A DNA stretch of 64,000 bases, taken from the NCBI GenBank assembly GCA_021495925.1, contig JAKEKT010000005.1, forward strand, positions 558,001 to 622,000, in the 5' to 3' direction. Shown in pieces: positions 44,740-53,677 of this stretch. The position numbers and the translations under genes are program-made. The notes beneath the pieces are model-generated. The model searched no databases and had not been told where the DNA came from. It was given only the letters and a program-made list of their open reading frames with translations. Numbering within the stretch: position 1 is the first letter of the stretch; every line of letters begins with the position of its first letter. This stretch comes from Diplodia intermedia (taxonomy: Eukaryota > Ascomycota > Dothideomycetes > Botryosphaeriales > Botryosphaeriaceae).

Positions 44740-47245
44740 TCACGAAGAAGGGGTCCTCGCCGTGCTAAACACCTTCAACAACTCCTGCCCTTCCGAGGGG
44801 ATCAGAAACTGGTCGAGCAGCTGATGCGCCATGTCGACGGCCTCCTCCTCGATGCCGGCCTCGAGCACGCGCGCGCCGCCGAAGCCGCCCGCGGCGGCCG
44901 GGCCGCCATCGTCGCCGCCGCCGTCGTCGGCGACGACGTCCGCGTCGGCGTCGATGTCGACGTACGCGAGGCGGGTCAGCCCGACGAGGTGGGCGTGGGT
45001 GGCGCCCTGCACGGCGGCGACGCGCTCGTGGCGGTCCACGAGGGCTTCCGTGGCCGGCTCCGTTATGAGGACGAAGGCGACGCGGATGCCGAGGTTGGCG
45101 ACGCGCGCGAGGGTGGCGGCGAGCGGGGTGCGCGGGGCGGTGGCGTAGAGGGTTGCGACGGCGTCGTTGATGAGGATGAAGAGGCGGCCGATGAAGCAGC
45201 GGTGCGTGGCCAGCGCGGCGGCGGCGGCTGGCGAGGGGAGGAAGGCGGAGAAGGCGTGGAGGAGCGTGAGGCGGAAGGACCACAGCGCGGGTTGGGAGGG
45301 CACGACGGGCGGGGCTTCTTGGAGGAAGGTCACGAGGTAGTCGAGGGCTGTGACCTCTTTGTTTGGGTTGGCGCGGCTGGCCGGTAGTTCTGCTGGGTCG
45401 AAATCGGGTATGGGACCAAAGGTTGTGGGAGTAACGCTTGTTGCGAGAAGTTGGACGGTGAGCGAGAGGGTGGAGAGGAAGGGGGTTTTGAAAAGAGCTC
45501 TGATGAAATCGCGAGAGACGAGAGTCCAAAATCGCGTCGTGGCTCCAACGTCATACACGCAGCTTCGGGCAACGGTAAGCATGAGGCAAAGACACTCGTG
45601 AAGGTCGATGTGCTGCTTGAGTTCAGGGTTGTCCAAGGATGTCCAGACGACGAGGCTGGCTGAAGATTGAGCTAGAGGCACGATTTCCTCGGCCAACGAC
45701 GCCGTCTTCTCCAGCGACTCAAAGGAGAGGACGAATTGCAACGTGTCAAGGATGACATGCAAAGGTTGATACTAGGAGAATCAGCTTCTGTCCTTGAGTC
45801 CAGGGCGGAGGCAGCACTTACGTAGCTCTCCTGTGCACAGCGGTCCCATACGGATAAGAGGATTCTACAAAAATGGATTGGGAAGTCGCTCGATTCGTCG
45901 TGGTACAAGGATATTCCATCGTAAATGACAGAAGATAGGAGACGGTCAGGTAACGATGGGAAAGCAAATTCGGTAAACGCCTCAAAAGTTCTCACGCGCA
46001 ACCCCGCCGGCCGATGGTTCATTAGTCTCTTGAGAAGCTACAAAATTAGCAGGACTCAAGTCACTTGGAACGGATTCTTACCTTGAACTTTCCATCACTC
46101 TTGCTGACGTTCGCAAGAATATCGTCATGTTGTTCAGCATCTGGCATTACGATAGACTCATCCTCAGGTACCTGAGGCTGCTGAGGCTCTGCGAGCGGGA
46201 GGGGCTTGGCGGGGCTTGCCTCTATGGCATTGCGCTTTCGTTTCGCGCCCTGCCTGGGAGTGCCGTTTCTTGACTTCTCCCGCGATTTGCTGGGCGAAAC
46301 CTCCATGACACCGCCGTCGTCGAACCCATCTCCGTACTCGGCTCTCCTGTTCTTCTTGGGCGTAGTTGCCTGCGGCTTCCCGGTTTTGCTGTTGGCGGCG
46401 CCGTCTTTCAAGTTGCGCCGGGACTTTGGCTTGCCAGCTTCTGCCCTCAACTCCACCTCCTGGAATTGGTATTGGGTTTTCAGCTTCTCGATTTCCCGCT
46501 TCAGCCCTTCTATCTGGGCCTCGAGACTGGCGACCTTTTCGGTGCAGGCAGTGCGCAGGGATGCAAGCTTGGCCACCTTTTCTTTGTCTGCCCTCTCAAA
46601 CTTTCCGCGCAGTATGGCGGCCTCGCCGGCCCTCCTCTGGGCCTGAGCCTCGGCCTCTTGCTTCGATTTGATGACATCTTCGATGGCTCTTTGGAGCTGC
46701 GATTGTCAGCAGTGGGCAACTACGAGTTCGCGGCTGCGGTGTACCTCATCAATCTTGGCTTTCAATTCTTCCTCGCCAGCATTGGTCAAGTCCTCGGCGG
46801 AGTGTGGCGGAGGTACGGAGGTCGCAGCAGTCCCACCGAGATTGTAGTTGCTGTTTCTTGCATGTCTGTTCAGGCCATGCTCGTACAAGGATTCGCGCTG
46901 GTCGTTGGCCAGGTCCTGGGCAGTCCGTCGCGTGGTGGCTGTCACGGGAGGATTTCCGCCAAAGCGCTGCAACGGGCCGGTGGCGTTATCCTTGGGCAGC
47001 TGGGCGAGAAGAGGCTGGCCGTCCAGGTGTATGGTGTCAGCGTCAGGAAATTCGTACTCGGATTGCGGCGGATCTGGCTGCGGAGCTTGCGCTTGCTGCG
47101 AGGGCGTAGCCGGGTCGGGCGGGGCGTTCGAGTTCCTCCGGTGCTGGGTGGAGGCAAGAGCCTGGGATTCCAGCTCGCGCAACTTCTCGCTGGGGATGGC
47201 GTCGAGATCGTCGGCGGAGCCGAACTCGTCGTCGTCGACGGCCAT
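44740..47245 (-). CDS. uvsD: DNA-damage checkpoint protein Rad26/UvsD (ATRIP-like), 787 aa
   Basis: Four exons, complement(44740..45771, 45822..46037, 46082..46696, 46745..47245), total 2364 nt, all joined in phase 0. The N-terminus MAVDDDEFGSADDLDAIPSE followed by KLRELESQALASTQ is the acidic motif plus helix seen at the start of fungal ATRIP proteins. Residues about 160-250 form a long coiled coil (ELQRAIEDVIKSKQEAEAQ and KVASLEAQIEGLKREIEKL), then a basic Ser/Lys linker (KSRRNLKDGA, AKRKRNAIE). The C-terminal half is an all-helical repeat region (HVILDTLQFVLSFESLEKTA, LWSFRLTLLHAFSAFLP). ATRIP/Rad26/UvsD recruits the ATR/Mec1 kinase to RPA-coated single-stranded DNA through its coiled coil. 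Assignment rests on architecture and the N-terminal motif; the helical C-terminus diverges greatly in this family. It is divergent from CDS1. Confidence 0.75.
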
Positions 47246-47678
47246 GCCATTGACGGGGTGGGAGACAATTGCGCGTGGTGGCGGCGCGTCGCGGAGATGA
47301 TAGGCGGCCGGGGTTGCGCAGTCCGGGCGGCTTCACATGTGGGCCGCGCTGCCAGGTGCTTTGCAGCCTTGGCGCGTCGTTGACGTAGATCAGCAGCCTC
47401 CGCAGCGCTCCCTCATTCCCTCACCTCGCCATCCGCCCTCTCGCCCTACATCGCCCGCCCGAGCCCCGCGCCCAGCTGCTCGTCGTCCAGACGCGCGCTG
47501 CAATTTCACCCTCCCCCGCCGCTCCTAGTGCCCGCTCCGTCCTGCTCCGTGCTCCGCCCAACCGCGAAAACGCTGCGTGCGCCGGCGCCCATTTCTGCCT
47601 TGCAGCCCCCCATTCGACGAGGACACATAGCCGCGGAGCTTGCGAAAGAGCTGGCGCAGACCCTTGGTCGTTAGCATC
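47246..47678. promoter_or_regulatory. Bidirectional promoter uvsD-like/CDS1
   Basis: 433 bp separate the two divergent start codons. The region is rich in CCGCC-type and CT tracts and has no clear TATA box. Confidence 0.5.
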
Positions 47679-49237
47679 ATGACGAAGCCGAGAAAGGACG
47701 TCAAGTTCCAACACCGCGGCAGCGGCAGCAGCGGCAAGGGCAGGAGAATGTCCATGTCTGAGCTCAGTGAGCCGCACTCCGAGCCCGGCAGCCCTACGAG
47801 GAACGGCGCCGTCGCGAAGCCAGAGGTCCGTCTGTCCGCCGCGGTCAGTGATATGGCGGCTAATGCGCAGCAGGAACCGCCCAAGTCCGAGTACGAGAAG
47901 AAGAAGGAAACCTTCATTACCCGCACCATCTGGACGCTGGTCATGATCGCAGGCTTTTTCTGGGCCATGTTTGCCGGGCACATCTATATCATCATCATCG
48001 TGACTGCGGTCCAGATCATTTCCTTCAAGGAGGTCATCGCCATTTCCAACGTACCTAGTCGCGCCCGGAGCTTGAGGTTTACGAAGAGCTTGAACTGGTA
48101 TTTCCTGGGTTCGACAATGTACTTTCTGTACGGAGAGAGTGTCATCTACTACTTCAAGCACATCATCCTCGTGGACAAGATCCTGCTGCCCTTTGCTACC
48201 CACCACCGCTTCATCAGCTTCATGCTTTACGTCACCGGTAAGTCCTGCGAGCACCCGCTCTCGGGGCACCGCCCGCTAATCCCCTCGTAGGCTTTGTGTT
48301 CTTTGTCGGATCGCTCCAAAAAGGACACTACAAGTTCCAGTTCACCCAGTTCGCCTGGACTCACATGGCCTTGTACCTTATCGTTGTCCAGGCGCACTTC
48401 ATCATGAACAACATCTTCGAAGGCATGATCTGGTTCTTCCTTCCGGTTTGCCTGGTTGTCACGAACGACATTTTTGCCTACATCTGCGGCATTACTTTCG
48501 GACGCACTCAGCTTATCAAGATTTCGCCCAAGAAGACGGTTGAAGGCTTCCTGGGTGCCTGGATTTTCACCATCCTCTTTGGCGTGCTCCTCACGAATGT
48601 GCTTATGCGCTACAAATACTTCATCTGCCCTGTCAACGTAAGTGCACGTCTTCTCTTCTCTTTGAAACTCGACTGACAAGGAGGCAGGACCTTGGAGCAA
48701 ACGTCTTCACCGGCCTGGAGTGTGACGTTAACCCTGTTTTCATCCCCCACACCTACCGTCTGCCGTTCATCCCTCCGAACTGGACCCACCTCCCCACCAA
48801 GATTACTGCCGCGCCCATGCAGTTCCACATTCTCGTCTTCGCGACCTTCGCTTCCCTCATTGCTCCATTCGGTGGGTTCTTCGCGTCCGGCCTCAAGCGC
48901 ACTTTCAAGATCAAGGACTTTGGCGACTCCATTCCTGGACACGGTGGCATGACTGATCGCATGGACTGCCAATTCATCATGGGTTTCTTTGCCTTCATGT
49001 ACTACTCGAGCTTCATCGCCGTGTACAAGGCCAGCGTTGGTGGTGTCATTGAACAGGCCATCAACGGACTCACCCCAGACCAGCAGATGGAGGTGGTGAA
49101 AGGCTTGAGTAAGCATCTTGTGAACCAGGGTGTTATTCCCTCCGCTGTAAGTCTCTGCGAGCCGCTTCACGGACCAGATCATGTGGCTAACCTTGCAGGT
49201 CCTCTCGTATCTCTCCGACGAACTCAAGCAGATATGA
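47679..49237 (+). CDS. CDS1: CDP-diacylglycerol synthase (phosphatidate cytidylyltransferase), 467 aa
   Basis: Four exons: 47679..48237, 48291..48637, 48688..49146, 49199..49237 (1404 nt); yeast Cds1 is 457 aa. The chosen ATG gives MTKPRKDVKFQHRGSG. The enzyme makes CDP-diacylglycerol from phosphatidate and CTP, the precursor of phosphatidylinositol, phosphatidylserine and cardiolipin, at the ER membrane. Residues 1-75 are cytosolic and Ser-rich, followed by several membrane helices (TLVMIAGFFWAMFAGHIYII, MALYLIVVQAHFIMNNIFEG, FHILVFATFASLIAPFGGFF). The family signature is present: SGLKRTFKIKDFGDSIPGHG, then GMTDRMD. The last exon adds only 12 residues (VLSYLSDELKQI). Sequence and length agree fully with the family. 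Confidence 0.96.
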
Positions 49238-50363
49238 ACAAAGTTTTGGTCAGAGAATCAGCTCTTTCTTCCTACAACATGTCCTGCACCCGCTCGCAAC
49301 CCGGATACCCGAGGCCTTAATATCACTGTGCTCTTGCGCAGTGGCTGTGTGGAGCCTTTCTACCTGTAATGATACTTACCTCTTTCCTCTTCTCCTTTGG
49401 CGCGCTTGGCTGGCCGACGATGTTGAAGTTGGGTTGGCTATCCTGCGCATAGTGGCCCTGCGTCACGAAACCTCGTCTCTCTCCACCTACCACAGATCGA
49501 GCGTCTATCCGATCTCGTTGCGACTGCGCAAGCATCATTTCTTTTAGTGACAGGGGCGTATTTACACGGCGCACGCTTACGCCGTGGGGTTGTTGGGCGT
49601 GGACAAGCATATCCTAACGGCATGATGGCGCAGTAGCGTTGAAGTTGCGTCGGTTTAATGGAAGAAGGTCGGCAGTCTGCAGCTGGGCGGACGGACGGAA
49701 ATGTCGGGCTAAGGACGGAAGCGGCCACGAGGGCAATCGCTATTCTAGACCAATGCAATACCCATTTTACTTCTCAAAGATGGACGCCGCGTTTTCCAGC
49801 TCGGCGTGATGTAAGGACAAGCAAAAACAGGGTCTGCGCTCGGTGTTTGAGGCGGCGCCGGCGCGAAGCGAAAAGCGCGGCGGCTGGTGAAGCTTATCCA
49901 GACCACCCGACATCTTCCCTGCGCCCGAAACATCGTCGTGACTTTCTTGAATTGCTATGCATGCTTTCGCGGATCTCTTCTTCGTTGGCAAATTTGTTTG
50001 CCTGGTTGGGTTATAGCAAAGTGCTCCAGTCTGTGGAACAGCGACGGACATGACGTATATAATCCCACCACCTTCACAAAGTGCCCTCCACTTTGAGGCT
50101 CTTCTGAGGCTTCTCAGTTGCTTTCATAGGGAAGCGGCCAAAGGAGCGCTTAGCCACACGGGCCTTGTTTGTGGTCCTCACTCGGAGGAACGCGCGGGGA
50201 GGGGGAGGGGCCCGAGCCATGGACTCTACGCTTCGTTCCCCTCAGCGCCGTACGCTATGTTTGAGTCTGTCGCTTACTCGGAGAGGACGATGCAATCAAA
50301 GCAGGTGACAGAAGAACTGGGCCGTCTAAGCTCCATCGGTGACGCTACTACCCTTCCGACATT
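49238..50363. other. Intergenic, 1.1 kb, no supported gene
   Basis: Downstream of CDS1, up to the first hairpin of the 50-52 kb repeat cluster. Nothing recognised. Confidence 0.5.
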
Positions 50364-50442
50364 GGTAGTCGAACCTGAGATCCGGGCGCATTTGCACGTA
50401 TTCAAGAGTCGCATATACGTCCGGATCTTGGATTCAACTACC
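50364..50442. mobile_element. 79-bp hairpin element, copy B (MITE-like)
   Basis: The left arm begins GGTAGTCGAACCTGAGATCC and the reverse complement of the right arm begins GGTAGTTGAATCCAAGATCC. The arms pair over about 30 nt and most differences are C/T or G/A. The inner parts (CCGGGCGCATTTGC and CCGGACGTATATGC) continue the match. Confidence 0.72.
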
Positions 50443-50699
50443 TGTAAGTCTGGTGTAATCTCTTTGAGAGGAACATTCGGGTATGCCCAATCGTTTCTTC
50501 GCCTGCTGTGCGGTTGTGGTGTTCCCGATCATCAACAAGAGTGAGGCAGGCCATGGACATGTCCTGGCCAAGTGAGAGTGAACGCACTCACTTCACCACG
50601 GAACACTGACCAATGTAGTTAGCCCGTACATTTGGCCTGCTATTGTCTCTTCTGCGGCCTGTCTTCATAAGGCTTCCTCCTCTTCCTCCGCAGCGCTTC

Positions 50700-51041
50700 C
50701 TCCTCTTCCTCTTCGCAACTCTTCCTCGAACAACTTCGCAACCTTTCCTCCGCCGACCAGCTTCGCACACCAGAGATTCGCCGCTGTCGACGCTGTCAAG
50801 CACGCAAAACAACGCTTCATCGTCCTCTGTCATCCAAGCGCCGCTCTTTCGGTCAGACCTTTCTCACCTCACCTTCTTCCTCTTCGCAACTCTTCCTCCA
50901 ACAACTTCGCAACCTTTCCTCCACCGACAGCTTCGCACACCAGAGATTCGCTGCTGTCGACGCTATCAAGCACGCAAAACAACGCTACATCGCCCTCTGT
51001 CTTCCAAGCGCCGCCCTTTCGGTCGGACCATTCTCGCCTCA
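50700..51041. repeat. Tandem duplication, about 170 bp per unit
   Basis: Two adjacent copies (about 50700-50870 and 50871-51041) at an offset of 170-171 nt. Shared landmarks include CTTCGCAACTCTTCCTC (50711, 50882) and CAGAGATTCG (50771, 50941). Both units end in similar CGCC-CTTTCGGTC-GACC sequence. The frame does not stay open across both units, so it is probably leader or promoter sequence of the ORF at 51082. Confidence 0.85.
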
Positions 51042-51081
51042 CTCCAAAGCAATCGCAACCGTTACTTCAAAAACCGCGACA

Positions 51082-51351
51082 ATGACGTTTGCCTACAACC
51101 CTTCTCTGTTCCCTCTCCCCAAGCCCCAGAAGAACCGTCGCCGTTCCAAGTCGGTCACTCCTACCAAGGTCAAGAAGCTTCGCGTTGAGAAGCAGGCTCA
51201 TGCCGGCAAGCCTCGCAAGGCCAACATGGCCCTGGGCGCGCCCTTCAACCCGTTCGGCCTCAAGATGCCCAAGTACCATGCCCCGCGCTTCTCTTCTCTC
51301 GGCTGGGGAACTTCGAACACGAGCTCTGCCAGCGTCCCGAAGCAAGCCTGA
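51082..51351 (+). CDS. Small basic protein, 89 aa, unrecognised
   Basis: Single-exon ORF with good start context (CGACAATGACG). The N-terminal half is very basic: KPQKNRRRSKSVTPTKVKKL and KPRKAN, compatible with nucleic-acid binding or nuclear targeting. The second half contains ALGAPFNPFGLKMPKYHAPR and ends NTSSASVPKQA. The tail sequence recurs twice downstream (52018 and 52208) in longer, partly open forms, so the gene belongs to a local duplicated family. No signal peptide, no membrane segment and no known domain are visible. The 170-bp tandem duplication ends about 40 nt upstream of the ATG. Function unknown. Confidence 0.6.
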   Translation: MTFAYNPSLFPLPKPQKNRRRSKSVTPTKVKKLRVEKQAHAGKPRKANMALGAPFNPFGLKMPKYHAPRFSSLGWGTSNTSSASVPKQA

Positions 51352-51588
51352 TCGGATCGGCAGGCCTCCTTTCATGAGAATACAGCGGGTTATTGGTTAT
51401 TTGCTTCATAGATCGATTAGGATTAGCTTAGTTTGGCTACCAGGTGGCATAGAGCACCTTCACTAATCGATCATCTTGCTTCACCATCAGGCTATGAGCC
51501 CTGACGCTTCATCGTGTCCTCTACGCAGTGATCCTGGGAGCTTGGCCCAGCCACATTATATCAGCCCAATGGGAGGTAGGGTCACGTC

Positions 51589-51790
51589 GGTGACAAAAGA
51601 AATTGCCTACCCGCATCTGTCTCATAAGAAAAATTTCTCACCGGGTGGGTAGTTGAATACAAGATCCGGACGTAAATGTACGTTTTAAATATACATATTT
51701 ACATCTGGATCTTGTATTCAACTACCTACACCAACTTGACAATGTAGTATTTGTGTAGGGTGAACGCGGGGTGCAATTTCTTTTGTCGCC
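51589..51790. repeat. Outer inverted repeat around hairpin C
   Basis: GGTGACAAAAGAAATTG at 51589-51605 is the inverted copy (16/17) of the sequence at 51774-51790. Hairpin C lies between them, so the element may be a nested palindrome about 200 bp long. A third copy of the outer motif lies at about 31974. Confidence 0.6.
51648..51726. mobile_element. 79-bp hairpin element, copy C (MITE-like)
   Basis: Ends GGTAGTTGAATACAAGATCC and its complement; the first 20 nt of the arms are identical and the pairing continues inward to about 33 nt. The outer differences and those inside the arms (CCGGACGT versus CCAGATGT) are transitions. The centre is AT-rich (TTTTAAATATACATATTT). Confidence 0.8.
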
Positions 51791-52017
51791 CGCCGTGTGG
51801 TGCGGTTAAACTATACCAAATACCAAACGGCATTCGGCTCTCGTGGAAGCAACCCGATGGAGCATCAACCTTATTTGCCTTTCGTGGGATCAACCCGAAG
51901 CAACCCAGATCTGCTCAAAGCGATAGCCTGCTGCCTAACCACCAGGATCGTTATACTAACAACCGTCACCGCCAGCGAACACCAGCCCCAAACGACAATC
52001 AACCAGATATCGGCGGC

Positions 52018-52326
52018 GAACACGAGCTGTGTGAGCGTCCTTCAGCAAGCCTTTGGCCAGAATGGATCAAAGCCTGTCAAGTCAGTCCGGCCTCAGAAGG
52101 GCTCGCTTTCTGGAGACCACTAGTCCGGTACAAGCAAAGTATCAGATACCATTGAGGCCATCCTACTTCACCACCAAAACCTCTGACCAGGATGAATCTT
52201 CCACTACGAACACGAGCTCTGTGAGCATCCTTAAGCAAGCCTCTGGCCAGAATGGATCAAAGCCTGCCAAGCCAGTCCGTCCTCAGAAGGGCTCGCTTTC
52301 TGGAGACCACTACTCCGGTGCAAGTG
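52018..52326 (+). repeat. Two degenerate copies of a gene tail related to the 89-aa ORF
   Basis: Copies at about 52018-52136 and 52208-52326, 190 nt apart and roughly 90% alike by eye. Both encode NTS-VS---QA followed by GQNGSKPxKxVRPQKGSLSG. The first stops at GDH because its TAG replaces TAC in the second, which continues to 52391 and ends GGCIFIV. The start of the unit matches the 3' end of the 51082 ORF (51315-51351). A 112-codon frame (52053-52391) covers the second copy, but its N-terminal part runs through the first copy in another frame, so I treat it as a remnant. Confidence 0.65.
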
Positions 52327-52454
52327 AGGGATCAGACAGGATTGGACAGGATTTGGAGCCCAACGCGGGGGGCTGCATCTTTATCGTTTAGAGCTCGGCT
52401 ACCCTCTAGCATTCGGTGATATGTCCTCGGCTACCCAGCAGCATTCTCGATACT

Positions 52455-52543
52455 ACGTGGGCAGTTGAATCCAATGTCCGGACGTAGATGTAAGCGTTGA
52501 ATGCAGACACCTACGTCCAGATATTAGATTCAACTACCCACGT
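52455..52543. mobile_element. 89-bp hairpin element, copy D (MITE-like)
   Basis: Left arm ACGTGGGCAGTTGAATCC and the complement of the right arm ACGTGGGTAGTTGAATCT pair inward over about 37 nt. Every difference seen between the arms is a transition. Outer ends ACGTGGG match copy A, which makes this the best copy for defining the element boundary. Confidence 0.8.
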
Positions 52544-53677
52544 GGTTTCATGAAGTACCCAAGCAGCTTACTAACCTGCCAGGATCCCTTTGCTATACTC
52601 ACAACGCCGTTCGTGATAGTGCGCAGTGTCATTGGAAGACGGAAGATGGCTTGCAGACGGAACCAAACCGACCGCAGGCCCTCCTTCCCTGTCCGCAGTC
52701 ACAAAACCTTATCTTGACAACCAGCCAGCGCCTTTGTCGTCCCTTCCACCATCATCATTGCGGCATACCCTTTGTTTTGGGCTGTGGCCACGACACCGAA
52801 AGACGTGCTTGGCCGAGGCGCCGGGTAAGTACTTCGCAGGAACCACAAGCGCCAGTACTTATCCACGGCTCCAGCAGAAAACGACGGTGCAATCGTCGGC
52901 AGCAAATGGCTTGTATGGAGCGGAGATGATTCACGGCGCATCGGCAAGTCGTGTGGTGAAGCCGGAGGGCAGACGTCGCGGAGTTCCGAAACAGGAAGAG
53001 CATGTTGGATTGAGTCTTCAGTATACCCCGCACACCAGCAAGGGAAGAGAAAGCAAGCGGGGTGTGGCAGTGGGGCCGCTGGGTTGCCAGCTCCCAAGCA
53101 CTTGGCCATGCCATGGCAACGACAGGCCGTGGGGCCGCGAGCCTCTGGCCGTTCCTCAAGTCTCTCCTCCACTGGGTCGGCCTAAAATGGTCGAAACAAT
53201 GACGCACGTCGGCGAATGCGGGGGAGCAACGTTACCCGAGCCAAGTTTGCAAGAACGCCGTCCCGTACCGCTCTTGGTCGACTTGTCTGGCCAATTCCCT
53301 GCCTCGGAACACTTGCCACGCATGCACCTTGTCTTAGCCACCGACGCCACGATTCTCCCCATCACTCCACTGCCCCAAACGGTGTACTTTTCCCCTCATT
53401 GTTCTTCCTCCTTCGTACGGGTACCGCATCTCCGCGGCGCAGGATCAGCCGCAGCAGTAAGCCCGAGCCTTGCAACACTGGGCCCGCCATCACGCGCTCG
53501 TGATACATCCTCTTGGCCTGCAGCCATGCTTTCCACTGCGGCATCGTCATGGCCGGTCTTCGGGACTTCAGTTGAGGACTTGCACGGCTATAAAACCGCG
53601 TGCAGTCCCTCGTGTTTCTGGCCACTTCGCAACAGAGGCTTGCTTTTCAGAGCTCGTCTGGACTCCTGCTGCCCACA
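52544..53677. other. Promoter region of the GH51 gene, no supported gene
   Basis: A long frame spans 52626-53756 but has a non-ATG start and no recognisable content. GC-rich. TATAAAA occurs at 53590, 88 nt before the GH51 ATG. Confidence 0.5.
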
